A stretch of 64,000 nt of DNA, from NCBI RefSeq assembly GCF_021155765.1, contig NC_060112.1, positions 12,276,001 to 12,340,000 on the forward strand. Direction: 5' to 3'. Below are positions 12,266-25,060 of the stretch, one piece after another. Under the pieces are notes generated by a model. It did no database searches. It saw nothing but the letters and a program-made list of their open reading frames with translations, and was not told the DNA's origin. A program made the position numbers and the translations under genes. Numbering within the stretch: position 1 is the first letter of the stretch; each line of letters starts with the position of its first letter. The stretch comes from Diprion similis. Lineage: Eukaryota; Arthropoda; Insecta; Hymenoptera; Diprionidae.

Positions 12266-14640
12266 AAGTTATTCTTTCATTTTATTTATATCATTATTTT
12301 TAGTTAATGGTTTGAATTTAAATAACTGCTTACTGGTTCATTGTTGTTGGATCTTCCAAAGTGTTTAGCAATTGAATTATAATACGTATTTTAATATTTC
12401 TCTATAATTCTTGAGTGGTCCTAATTAATCATATGGCTCTGTTCACAATATTCATTCTCTCCAAAATGATGAGTTCAGGCTTATGTAAACCACTAGACAT
12501 GCCCGACAAATCAAGTAATTAAATTGAGGCATCGGCAAAGTATGCAACCCGAATTAATGGAAAATATTGCATGGAAGTTAGGAATAGTTGAGGGGTTCGT
12601 AAGTGTGTTGTAAAGGAAATTAGTAATATGTACCTAATGAGATTTGTACAAATAATTGAGTGTCAGATTTTTCATCTGACATGTAAGAATGATTATACTT
12701 CTACTGATAAAATCTAAGCAAGCTTGCAGATCCAGGACTCACCCTCTTCTATCAAAGTTGACTTCTTTACTTACAATTCGGAATATGTGGTAAGGTCACA
12801 AAAAATGCGCGCCAATGAGGTGTATATTTTGACACGAGCAGATATACTGTTAATCTTAAGTAAACTATGTTTCTATTAGATTGACAAATAGAAAATGTGC
12901 GTATAAAATTTCGTTAATGTTGATATTCTTAGCATATACTGTATGTAATTAGTACTTCATCAAGTTTTTGTGAAAAATCGCTGTGTATTTAAGCTTATTG
13001 GAAAACTTTAATATTGTGAAGTACTTAAATAATTAAACATTTGTAAATTATTCGCTACAATAGTTATCAATGAGTTATTCAATTATAAATTTACAGCAAT
13101 GTAAGAATTGATCAAGTAACGAAGATAATAGTCATTTTGATAAACACAATGACGAACACGCTGTTCTACTTCAATTAGTGTGCATGCGCGAGATTATCAC
13201 TGGTAACAGCTTTCTCTTTTGCCGATTGTACATAATCCCCAGTAGTGTATTAATTATGAATAATTCATTTGCATTACCTTCTAAATCTTAGCTGTATAAA
13301 TCACTTTTTAATTCTAAGCATAATTTTAAGCTCATACATTCCTACGCAAAACAATATAGATCTAGCTTATTATTATTATTATTATTATTATTATCATTGT
13401 TATTATTATTTACCATAAGAATAATACATTTTATTTCCTAAAATTAAGTCTAATCATTTAATAGTAAGATTAGCCTCAAGCCCTGACGACATTAAATGGT
13501 CTACTCGTGAACGAGTTCGTAAAAGTTCGACACACTCAAGCGCTACTTTGACGCTCACTGTTGTAAATTACTTGACTTACACTTTTACATCACAAACCGC
13601 TTGTTTCTGTCTATTTCGATTTAACTAAGGAAGTTAGCTGGCCAAAAATTAATACTTTTTATTAATTTTATTACGAGATAGTTGTACATTGAGTACTTGT
13701 CAAATTACTATATTCGTAGGCTTTGAAGATATCTTTAAAAATACAAGAATATAAAATACTGGAATAGAATCTTAAAATGCGAATGCTTCATTTCAAATTG
13801 ATTCACAAATTGCTTGATACACTTCACTAAATCCATTCGGTGCATAAAGATTAGTTAAATTTACGAAATTATGAGAGCTAATAAATGATTATCGCTATCA
13901 AATAATATGTTACATCGTCAATCTACAAAAAAAATTTGATTAAGTGGCAACATACTCTGTGACAAGTCAAAAATCTTATCTCGCAAGAGAAGAAAGATAG
14001 GCAATTATTAGTAGAGGTTCTACGCATCTGTCTGGTGCAATCAGTAGATCTATATCATTCGTGGTCTAGTCCATCAAATCAGCCTATCATTCCCAATGGA
14101 AAATTTTTTGATCGTTTGGCATAAATTACAATCAAATAAAAAATTTTCAGTCTTTACGAATTGATTTCACTGTGCAGGTATCATTTCGCAATCGCAACAG
14201 AATCTATGGGATTCTGATGCCGAATCGTTTCTTAGTCATTACTGAAACATTTTGTTTTCTGCGCGCTACAAAATCAACGAAATTTTTTGATTGTATGAAA
14301 ATAATATTTGGTCGGATATATGTTAACCCTGAAATGTCGTTGGCAGGACCAAACTTTGGTCATTACAATCAAATTTTTTCTGAGTGCATGGGGAGAAATA
14401 AAATGAATCTTCTCTATTTGTTATCATTTTTAAGCAAATTGAAATAAAACATCGATATTCAAGCTTTTGATCATATGCCCAATACTTCATACAATAGTAC
14501 TTAGAGGTGTTGGTCATTTAGTAGACGTATAAAAGTAATATGTCAACAACAAAAAGTAAAATAAACAACTATCGACTACCTCCTTCTTGATGCAAGAAGA
14601 ATTCTTAATTTGCAATAACACTATACCGTAAAACTGGATA
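12266..14640. other. Intergenic region between convergent ZMYND8 and SLC19 copy 1
   Basis: No credible coding sequence is seen. It contains a (TTA)n microsatellite near 13368-13411. It also has an isolated TTAACCCTGA followed by the near-perfect hairpin GACCAAACTTTGGTC at 14347-14361. The minus-strand AATAAA (plus tttatt) at 14641-14646 probably ends the SLC19 transcript about 135 nt after its stop. Confidence 0.5.
13368..13411. repeat. (TTA)n microsatellite
   Basis: About 44 bp of TTA/ATT trinucleotide repeat interrupted once by ATCATTG. Seen directly; a likely polymorphic simple repeat. Confidence 0.9.
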
Positions 14641-14781
14641 TTTATTCTACGAATAAAATACCAGTGACATTGATAGTACGAACTTAATATATCTTTTACA
14701 TAGGTGTAATGGGTATAATTGCGTAAATTCTTAAAATTGATGGCAATCAGCAAATTAAAAATACAAATTTTATTCAATTAG

Positions 14782-17700
14782 CTATGGGGTGGAAAGTCTT
14801 GATTCCCACAAGTTAAATTGTTTATTACTTCTGCGATGCTTCACTAGCGTGTGTACTGCCATTATCATAAATATGACGCTGAGGACAACGAAATAACATC
14901 CATAGACGACGTACTGTAAAAAGGAATTGGAAAAATATAAAATGATGTCATATTTTAATCGAGGAGACACTTAAATTGATAAATAAACTCAGAATGCATC
15001 GTAAAAATTAAATGGACCTAAATTGTTCTTCAGGCAAACACTGAACAGTGTGATGAAGATAATTTTGCCTGTAATTATGCGGCACTTGTAAGTACGTGAA
15101 TACAAAAAGTCAATTCATGTATGAGATTGTCATACCTGTGGCCTGACTGCTAAACCAAAAACCTGACTTCCACTGATAAGAAATGTCAAAAGGCTCTGCT
15201 CCAGTAATGCTACTAATGTGTTCATTCCAAATATCAATCCGTAACTATCCTCAGATAAGTGTTTAGCAATTTCAGAGCTGTAAAACATAAATGCATACGT
15301 TACAGACTGCCTCAGGATAACGATTGGTCTGGGAAGTCTGGAAACGCCAGGGAAATATGTTCAATCTGGAAAAGTCACGGATCTTTATCAGAAAGTCAAA
15401 ACACTCAGAGAAAACAGATGTCATAGCATTTTCCAATCCAATGAATGTTGGTTTTAGCATATGCAGCGTCAGAAAAGTTGCAGCCCATTCATTGAACATT
15501 AACAGACACTGGCTGAAATAGTTTGACGCAAATGATGTTGCCAGCGTAACACGGATATGATCTGTTCAATTTTTTATCTCTTCACCAGACACTTCAGTAT
15601 AACTATGAGGCACTAGAATTTTCTCAGAGCCTAGGAATTTCATAATGTGGGTCTGGAAAACCTGGAAAATTAGGGAACTTCGAAATGTCAAACGAATCGC
15701 CACTCTGAAAGTTGTAAGCAAAAAATACTTAATGAAACACTTCTTAGGTCTGTAAAATTGTTCATATTGGGGGGGGGGGGGGGGGGGGGGGGGATTACCA
15801 CGCGATTCAATTGCAATTTGAAACAAAGAAAGCATCTAAGAGAACCTATAAGAGAATCAGATAATTTCTCAAGGGTGCATTCATTCGTCGATGTTGAATC
15901 TCCAATTTCATCAACACATAAATATTTTACTTTTTTGTAGTAATGAAAAAATTGACAAACGAAATCGCAATATACAGTTTTAGATACATTTAGAATTGGA
16001 TTCTCTCAATGAAGGAATGTACAGTTTTGAAAGTATCCTTTATATTATTGTGTCCTGAATTCAATTTGAGACAATCAAGTGAGGTACGCAATTAAGTGAT
16101 GCGGACGATTTTACACTTTTAGAATGTACGAAACGTGAATAATAATATATTCAAATTTTCCTCAATAGTAATATTCAGTATTGGCAGTAGTCTATATACA
16201 ATGATAGTTATATTTAAGTTGAGTTAGGGTAGTCACAAAATAGGCAGATGAAGATGTGAGATCTGCGTCAATTGCCTTCCTGACGTCTATGAGCCAACAA
16301 AGACTGATTGTTGGCCTTTCATATTGGGTCAAGATGACAAATACACAGGGTTTATTTCTTCTCCCTTACTTCCGTTTTCAATTCGTCATTTTAGAGGACA
16401 CTTGCCAGCACAAAGTGTCTACAACGTCAATTTGCGGTTGATTTTTGTCATTGTTGATTTGATTGGAAAATATAAGCATCATATAACAGCTGCTGTATAT
16501 ACTGACGAGAGTCAAAATAATAAGTTTACCTTGCAACAGTAATCATAGCCTGGTACGCGACACTAAATATGACGTAAGCAGTATATGAGATCCATATGTT
16601 GTGCGTTTGTGCTGCTACGAATAGCAAAATACCCTGTATTAATGCAATTATCGACGATGTCCCTTCTCCGATTATCGACCAATTCAATTTGAGCTTTCCA
16701 ACGCCGAATGCTGCCAATGCACCTATTATATAGTATAATACGTTAGTATAGAAGCATACATGAACATTGTTTATGCACTGATGGTTTATAAGGTGGGGGT
16801 AACTAAGTCAGTTATCTTATTTGGCAATTTACCTGAATTTGCCCGGCACAAACCCTCGATATCTTTAATGTCATTAATTTTCTTTTAATTTTATAGCACT
16901 GGCAATTGCTATGCACGGAGATTTTTTTGAGGAATGAAGAAAATAATTGTTCTCTTCGATTTATCCGAAAGAATGTTTTACCGTCAATACGAACTTTATA
17001 GAATTGTACAAATTATCAAGAGTTGTGTCAAACTTCGCGTGATTTTCGGTTCCAAACTGGGAATCATCTATTTTTTCATTTGATACCCTTATAGTTTTTC
17101 AACGAAACTGAAAACCGGGCAAACGTGAAACATTGAATTGTTACAGAAAATAACTTACCCATGATCGTGAGAGCAGCTTCAACGGCCCCATTATAAACCT
17201 TGGCTGCTTCTTCAAACGAACTCTGCCAGAGTACTTGTACATAGTTAATTACCTGCATAAATCCACAGGTAGCCAATGTCCACCACAAGGACCATTTCAG
17301 TACATAGCTGTTAGAATATGCCAGTAGAAAATCTTTCCAGAGTAGATAATAGACATGTTTGATCTTTTTAGCTAGACTTGGTTCTTTTTCAAGATTGTTG
17401 AGACTCGTGCCTTGCTGCAAGTTAAATAATTGTTCCGAGCTTCGCTCCGCCTGGATTGTTAATCCTATGTCAATTTTAGATGGGGCAGGTTCGTTAGAAG
17501 CAGAACCGATTGGACGATGGAGGTAGACGGACTGCCCCAAAGGAGGCAAAAAAAATGACCAGATCGTCGCAATTCCGAGTGCTGTAACGAGTGAGTATAT
17601 AACAGTACATACCTATTCATGACTTCTACGGCACGTGAACAATGCTACATGCTATATAAGTACAATTGTTCGATAATTATAAGTATGAGGAAATAGAATC

Positions 17701-19776
17701 ACCGCATGATATAATAAATTAATTGCCATGTGTACCTAGTAACGAGACGTAATTGAGCTGGTGGTAATCCAACAGATTTGTAGATACAGTCAATTGGGAA
17801 GTAATACCCGCTGTAAACCTTCCTAGCAAAAGGGCCATTCTGGTATGACTAGTAACCTCTTGATAGTGTAGCTTACTGACTTTAGCATATATGTACGAAA
17901 AATACGCTACCTCTGAGGACATGAACACACCAAGCAAGAACGAAATAATTTGCACATCTTCCACTCCTTTCGAAAGTATAATTGCTATGTAAGAACAAGT
18001 TCCCGATAAGCCGCATAATATGATGATCGGTTTATAACGGAGGAAATCAGTCAGCAAGAGTATGGGAAGTAACGTTACTGAATAGTAATACGTGTACAGT
18101 GGAACGAGGTCTTGATAAACCTGGAATACATAATATATTTTATATAAGTTATATCTTAAAACTATACGTACTTTGAGAATATGAATCCAAACTCATCTTG
18201 CTTTTAATAGATTTTATTTTGTTTTTATACTACATATTTTCGGAATGATTTTCCTTTCGATATTGAAGAGAAAATTTTAGTTACGTTCTTCCTTAATCGT
18301 CCGGCAAACATAAACAAAAGAGAAATAACGGATCTATCGTGTCATTTCGCTCCAAAGTCATTATGATATATAGATCCAATCTATATTTTATACGGAACAA
18401 TTGGATACATCTCACGATTTTTCGAAACATCATTTTGAGCCCAAAATACATTCTTATTTTGACACTTATATGGAAAGCAGTAAAAGATGCTGCATTCCAC
18501 CGACTTACTTAACATGCTAAATACCTGCGCCCTTTGATAATTGCAAATATTACGCATAATATATACCACAAGTCTGTATAAGCCTATAAATTTCGATGTA
18601 CCTACTTCATTAAAACCACAAAATTTAATCTGCAGCGAACAACCTTCACAATTGGCCAAATTACACTTCCGGCGAATATTCATGCACCCTGATATTTAAA
18701 CGGCCTGCCTTTCGCTACTTTAATCTAAATAGCGTACCGTAATTTGCGAATGGCATTGATTTAGCTCGCCTATTAACCTTGATTTGCCGGGAAGATGAAG
18801 AGCGTCCGTACCGTTTCATCTATTATAGAGTCACCCACATAATACTCAATAAGTTTTAGGTACGTTCTGACAATGTTACAATATTCAGCAAGCACAAAAC
18901 GCAAGTTCCAGTTGTGACAGGCACCTGATTAAAAGGTATCATATAAATTGCTTTACTACTGAAAACAAGGATGAGTGCTCGCTAGATTAGATCTTACGCT
19001 CTCTAATGTCCCGATTATGTGCTAAATAATCTCAGATTCCTCAAAGCTTCGAGGGCAAGAAGCTCCATACTGTCTACTGTATTGCATTTCAGACGTCCAA
19101 TTGTTAGAAAATTCGAACTGGCGAATTCAATTTGATGGAATTTCAAATGTATAAAAGGAATGCAAATTCATAGATAAGTCCATAAAAATGGCAAACCCGA
19201 GAGCCAGAGTGAAAATTGGAATGTCAATTTAAAAAGCAGAGATTCGTTGAATTGCAGTTATCGAATACTCTCACTACTTGATTTAAAAAAAAAAAATTTT
19301 CATTCAAGTAATACCTTGCAGAGTTACATATAATATATAATCAAACATTACGTTCATTCATTATAGTATAGAATAATAATAAAATACAAGAAATATCGTT
19401 CAAAAATTTTTTTTTCCGCTCACGCATTATTCGTTGCACCGATGTGTTTAGACACAAAAAGATTCACCAACAGAAACGTCATGAGAAAAGCAAACAGTAG
19501 CGATGTAAATTTTTGTAAGCACACGGTAAACTTGAATGCACATTCATTTTATCGGGATGAATAATCCAATTCATCGGAACTTATAAGGCATAATAATAAA
19601 AAATATGATTTCAAAAAAGGTTCACTAGTGGTAAGAACACATCCTGCACTTGCCTGCTCCTCGGTGAAGTTCTTCCAGGGTCCGGTTAAATATTCGACGA
19701 CAAACGGTTCGGACGGTCGAAATTCTTTTACGAATCCAAAAACGCACAGAAGTAGCGATATTCTCGTCCAATTCAT
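14782..19776 (-). CDS. SLC19-family vitamin transporter, tandem copy 1 (thiamine/reduced-folate type)
   Basis: Six exons: 19654-19776 (ATG at 19776), 17736-18120, 17159-17581, 16530-16722, 15136-15277 and 14782-14913; 1398 bp, 465 aa. SLC19 hallmarks are the N-terminal EFRPSEPF followed by EYLTGPWKNFTEEQ, with a conserved N-glycosylation sequon (NFT), LLTDFLRYKP after TM2, LHYQEVTSHTRMALLLGRF, and LWWTLATCGF at the start of the second half. About 12 hydrophobic segments are split by a loop around residues 185-250 (charged, Ser-rich), as in SLC19A1-3. It should be a plasma-membrane carrier for thiamine or a folate-type anion; substrate cannot be told from sequence. The first intron starts with GC (CAG followed by gcaagt) instead of GT, and the next exon (GTTTATCAAG) restores the family-conserved EQV junction. 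Intron 4 carries a C25/G25 tract. Exon sizes are the same as in copy 2 at 25061-28671, showing a tandem duplication. Confidence 0.9.
15769..15793. repeat. Poly-G (poly-C on the gene strand) homopolymer of 25
   Basis: An uninterrupted run of 25 G on the plus strand inside intron 4 of SLC19 copy 1 (C25 in the pre-mRNA). Exact length may be affected by sequencing. Homopolymers of G this long are rare in such an AT-rich genome. Confidence 0.9.
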
Positions 19777-19990
19777 TGTTTCCTTTTTCGATTTTATCCA
19801 TTTAAAATATCATTTCCCTAGCTCGTTGAGACTGGCAAGATTGATATCCACGAGTCGCACCGGCAGCACGGCAGCTCGACCGTCGGTCGCACATTGTGCC
19901 GGTATAACATGCGTGGCAGCAGCGTTGTATCTCCATACGACACAACCGACGTTACGAGAAACTGTCAATCAAGTTCACCACTTACACTGA
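19777..19990 (-). promoter_or_regulatory. 5'UTR/promoter region of SLC19 copy 1
   Basis: The 200 bp upstream of the ATG contain a CpG-richer patch (about 19850-19960), in contrast to AT-rich flanks. No TATA box was identified. Extent is inferred from position. Confidence 0.4.
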
Positions 19991-20709
19991 TATTCATTAT
20001 TCGAGTGAATAGGTGAGCCAGAAACGCCAATTACCTATTATCGCAGCACCCTTAAGTTCGACTAATAACGCAACTTCGAAAACATCTCCAACTCACGGAC
20101 TTCGAAGTTGTTTCTATATGATTATATTAGCTAGGTTTAGCAATACGAAACATATTAATTTCTCACAAGGACTGAGGTCAACTTTCAAAATTGAAGAAAA
20201 TACAGATTCAGACTTCTTTTGTATATATATAAAAAAAAAATACATAATTATTTATATTTTATAGAACGAAAATCGGGGGGATTATCGATGCAGGTTCAGG
20301 CTTTCTGGAATGAATTTCAATATCAAGTTTATGCAATAACTGAGTGTGTCAACATGAATAAGAAATCAACCATACGAGCAACTTTGATTAATTGGCTAGG
20401 GGACGTTTTTATAGAGAATTTTATGAGCTGTACACAGAAAAAAGTATACCTGAATCACGTATAATATGCCTGTTTTACCGTGACGTTTGCGCTTAAAATA
20501 AGTTTTTAATGCGGCACTACTTCAAGTTAAAAAATTATAGCTCGATAGAAAAAATCGACGTTAGATCTCATACGGAAAACTCACGTATATTAGAGGTTGG
20601 TACAGAATCCACAGCTCCATAAAAGGTCTATATCCAAATAGACATTTACAGACAAATTAAAACCGATTATGGATATGCATGCACATAAGTGGAAGTGCCA
20701 TATCCAACC

Positions 20710-20800
20710 ACCAGGTGGCTAATGGTCAGAGTGCTCTCTCGCCGTAAAAGTAAGCTCCCAATTATATAAACCCCCGGCAATTCGAACACCGAGGTTTAGC
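20710..20800 (+). mobile_element. tRNA-derived SINE-like fragment
   Basis: An A-box-like TGGCTAATGGTCAGAGTGC at 20716-20734 and a B-box-like GGCAATTCGAACACC at 20776-20790 lie in the order and near the spacing of a pol III tRNA promoter. The sequence does not fold as an intact tRNA. It is degenerate, so this is a tentative call. Confidence 0.35.
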
Positions 20801-21299
20801 CAAATTTCTTCCAGTGTTTACTTGTGTATTCTGTTGTTCACCGTGTTGATAGCCGTATGATTACGATAAGTTCCATACGCAAATATACGGTCGCATTGAG
20901 TATCGGAAAATAAAATAAATACAACGAAGTATAGTTAAAATTTGCAACTCTATACGCGTTCACGAAATATTTCCGGCTGGTGTCTCTCGCTGCAGCGAGC
21001 TTAAGCCATTCCGACACTTTGTTGATGTTTTTGTTGTTTATTTTTTATTTCGAAGAGTATACTTGGCAAAGTGTTCACGCCGTGTGGGTGACCGATACGA
21101 GCGGATTATAAAATAAAAAAAAAAACATTGGGCGTTGAGTGCAATATATGGTTACGATAATAACATTTATAATATTCTGTGCATCGTCAATAATACATTA
21201 ACCCGAAAATACGATAAACCAAAGAATCACTAATCGTTTTTTTTCATTTAATAAAATACTTTCGCGTTATTAAATCAAACAATCAAGTGTCATTTCAGC

Positions 21300-21462
21300 T
21301 ACAAGTATGAATTCAAAATTCAGTGTAATTTCGGTGGAGTAAGAAAACAATGTTGAAAATTCTTAACTACACCGTGAAATCCAAGTGAAATCGAAGTGAA
21401 ATATAAGTGTTACTTCAGCAGCTTCAGTTCGATTTCAGTGGGACGGACTCCGCCAGGGTAAG
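21300..21462 (+). other. Possible orphan 5' exon with strong splice donor (plus strand)
   Basis: A GC-richer stretch with repeated AAGTGAAAT-type words ends in GGGACGGACTCCGCCAGG followed by gtaagtgct, a near-perfect donor. No plus-strand coding exon follows within the window before the minus-strand SLC19 and CALM genes. If real, it would belong to a long non-coding RNA or to a gene with distant exons. The 5' limit is unknown. Confidence 0.25.
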
Positions 21463-23180
21463 TGCTTATAGTCTGTATTACCTAGAACCGAGACTTTATT
21501 TGGGGTAGAACAAAATGTGAAAATAATAATTTTTCAGTACTTTTGACGATAGTAAACAATGGTATTAATTTATGCCTCACAAGAGCTATGATATCTCAAA
21601 TGAAGGTATACTATTTTTCCAATATTCCAATGTTTAGGGATGCAAGAAAGACATTTAATAGATAGTTGTGAGACAATAAGACGAAATATTTTCGTTTTTC
21701 GGTTGTATCTTTTAATCCAATGTTCGCAGCGACCTGAGACCACGCGTCGTCCCTTTCTCACGCAAAATTACGTCGAAATAATGAAATAAGTGAATTGATT
21801 GTACCGTTTTGCAAAATCTGCCAAACATTGTCTGAAAAAGTTCAAAAGGATTAGCCTTCATTTCTTTCAACTTATTAAACCTAAAACTTATTCATCTTAG
21901 AATCGATTTCTAGAAACCGTTTTCCATGACTAATCGAGTTATTTCGCGAATAAGAGATTTTCGTACTGTTTCACTTCCGCTCGAAGGAGGATGTAAATCT
22001 TACGAGATTCTTGGAAATTCTTGTAATACATATGCAAAGTTATTTTACTTTTTCGTTGAAGGGGGAAAAGAAATAATTACGTTCTCGTATAAAATGTTAT
22101 CAAGTATATTTAAAATTTTTTTCCAAAAACAGGAGAAGACTAATTACTACTATAGTTCTTATCGTAAGAAAACGCACCGCGCCTATTGCTTTTATACAGT
22201 AACTTGCTACTTTCTCCATCTAAAAATCTAGCAATACTGTCTTCTGCGTAATACGCATGAGACCAAACATGAAGAGTAAACGATCTCAAATGGCTACTGC
22301 TACTTAATCTATTTATAATTTTTTTCCCTGTATTTTTTACACTTCAGACACGTAGTTATACTGTTAAAAAAATCTAACTGAAATTTAATACACATTTGTC
22401 GGAACCGTTTTCGCAGATGCAGTTTTTGAAAATGCAAATACGATATTGAAGATTAAAATAGTGTATTTTAATAATAAGTTTACCGTGTAGTAATATTACT
22501 AGGCAAGTGTATTTTCTCAATCACGTGTATGTAAAGGAATATCAAGCTGCAAATGTATGAAAATCAATACGAATTGTGAATATTAAGTTAGGGTTGTATA
22601 TTAAATTTACTTTGCTACCGAATTGTTTTCAATGACAAATTGTGAAACTTAATATAAATTTCTCCTGTTATTGTAGGAGATCATAACATGCAATTAATAT
22701 ACTGCGTGGCACTTTCTTCATACTTATGTCTATAATTCGTCCATGGATTGTTCTTCACTGTTGAAAATGTCTGTTGTAAATTTACTAAAAATTTATGGGA
22801 AGCATTATTCGGGTTCGATATTGTGAATTTACTATACATGTAATAAGTAATTTGTCTATCAGTATTTGTGTGATTGGTAATTAATAGCACTATTGAGTAA
22901 AATATCGTAAACATGCCTATCGTTATTCGATTTATAATCTGCAAGTTTAATATAGAAATTTTGATTTGCAATTTTTCAAATTCACTATACGAGTTTAGTA
23001 ACTTTATGGTAAATGTATAATAAAACTGTGAAATGAAACAGTGGGTAAAAAATGATTTGGTAATTGATTTCATTGACTTCTTGTGAGCACAGACATCATT
23101 TTAACAACTTCTCAGTACATCTATTCGATGAAAACGTATTTTAGATGGAATAGAAAGAATTACCGCATTATTTATTCCTA

Positions 23181-23240
23181 CCCGGATTCAAACCCTGTTC
23201 GCTTTCAATGTTCGGATTACTTTACTAGTCATACCTGCAC
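23181..23240 (-). mobile_element. Second tRNA-like SINE fragment
   Basis: On the minus strand, GGGTTTGAATCCGGG (plus 23181-23195) closely matches the tRNA T-arm/B box. Upstream of it is a weak A-box-like TGACTAGTAAAG. No complete cloverleaf could be drawn, so this is a SINE or tRNA relic. Confidence 0.3.
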
Positions 23241-25060
23241 AAGTTGAGTAGATTCAAAAGAAAATTCTGTGATTTCGAAAAACGGTCAAGAAACTCATCA
23301 AATACAATACGTTCAACATATTATCAGGTAAAATTATAATTTTTCGAGGTGATTTTAGAATTCAGTTTTAGGAAATTCGAAATCAGACTATGGTGGAATC
23401 TAAAGTCTATACGAGTGATTTTCGAATCTAGTTATGGAATGTCCGAAATTGCAGAGCAAAATTAATATAAATGTACATTGATTTCATTTACCACAATATA
23501 TTTGTAATTTTAACACACTCTAATCAAAGTTCTTTATACATGTGTCACGTAAATTCAGCAACATGTTTAGTAAATTCCAAATGCCGTATAGTGAAAATAT
23601 AGTAAGTAAATTTTCAAATAGAACAGATTTACCACAACAATTGATTAAATTCAAAATATGCTTTTGTGTTTTTTCTAAGCAAGAAGCAAAATTAAGAAAA
23701 TCTATTACAAATTGAGTGAGAATGCTGAGTAAATCACTTTCAAACACCAAATTTTTATTTTTGACAGACTTTTTTGTGGTATATGTGAGGCAGATTTACG
23801 AAAATTTTTAACAGTGTTAACAAACAATTCATTAGTGCTCAAAATTTTTTACAAGATCGTTTGCAATGCATGTTCCTACCACAGACGAATTTCGTGTGGT
23901 CATCAATATTATTACATGAAGTGTTTGGAAAATTCTTAACCGAGTTTTTAACTCGGTTTTTAATATTGAATGCCACATGCATCTTATTTTTAATTCGGCT
24001 GCGGTTAATATTCCAAACTGTATTGTATTTTCAATGATTTGTTGGTTACGAATCGGTTAATATACAAATATTGTAATTTTCAGTAAAAAATGTATCATTA
24101 CAATGCGCGATTAAGAAATTTCTCAACGGGTTTTGATTTTCACTTTGCATCAATATATGAAAATTGATGTGCGACTATGAATTTTGTTATACAAGGGTAT
24201 AACGGTCATTTCATATACCCAATTTATAAATGTCATATGACTGCATTGCGATGTTGTTGTAAATTTGAGATCTTTTTTAACAGTATACTATATGTATTTA
24301 TGAGTAAACCTTTATATTACATTTATATAAAAACGATGTGGCACAAGATGTACATATTCAGCCGTGGAATGAATTGGTAGTTAACTTTCATCTTAAGAAA
24401 AACAACATTTCTTATAGAAATAAATACAATATTAAATTTTTCGCTTTTTCGCCAAATCGTCAAACACTTGTTGTTATCTTGAACTTGGTGCTATCCAAAA
24501 CCATACATACACATGGGGTAAAACCCAGGCTGCTAGGGATTTTCGCTAAGGAAGTTGAAATACTCATGAAATGGAACAGCGGATAGTCTTCAGTTGGTCG
24601 AGGAAATAGCGCTCGACGATTTGACTATTTGCGCAAATCAAATTTCGGGACTTTAATATCGTTTCTACGGCCATTTTCAAGAGATCGTGAAAACGTTAAA
24701 TATATAAGCTATACAAATTTCACCTACATAAATGACTTTTTTTTTCCCAATTAAAGATCCTAAAGCACTAAAAACCTCAAATATCACTATGAATTTTTTC
24801 TACTATACTACTATACTTCCGATTCATCGACAGAATGTCATACAAGCACGTAGTCAATAAATAAAGTAAATCAAGTAGCACCTCAAGTTTTGGTAAAATT
24901 GATTTGCATATATACAAGGAACCACGCCAACACATATATCGGTGTCGATTTTCCGCTTGTGCACTTGCTCGTAATTGGCATATATGTATATTAATTACAA
25001 TTCATGGATGAATGATAATTTGTACCATTGTGTCATAATATCTATTATCACTACGATATG

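Larger units (their letters stand above)
19991..25060. other. Gene-poor region between the two SLC19 copies
   Basis: About 5 kb with no recognisable protein gene. ORFs here (for example 22681-23073 minus, 130 aa, and 21926-22231 plus, 101 aa) are Ile/Phe/Tyr/Asn-rich, as expected of random AT-rich sequence. Within it are a tRNA-derived SINE-like fragment (about 20710-20800), a possible orphan 5' exon (to 21462), a second SINE-like fragment (23181-23240, minus) and a hairpin (23939-23959). Confidence 0.5.

Noticed and set aside
14323-14361. TTAACCCTGA plus hairpin resembling a second piggyBac-like end
   Set aside because: No matching inverted end with TTAA was found downstream, so an element cannot be delimited.
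15566-15940. Poly-Pro/poly-Gly ORFs on both strands around the G25 tract
   Set aside because: Produced by the homopolymer inside an intron; no coding support.
22681-23073. 130-codon minus-strand ORF between the SLC19 genes
   Set aside because: Composition is that of random AT-rich sequence (Ile, Phe, Tyr, Asn, Thr); no motif, no splice context.
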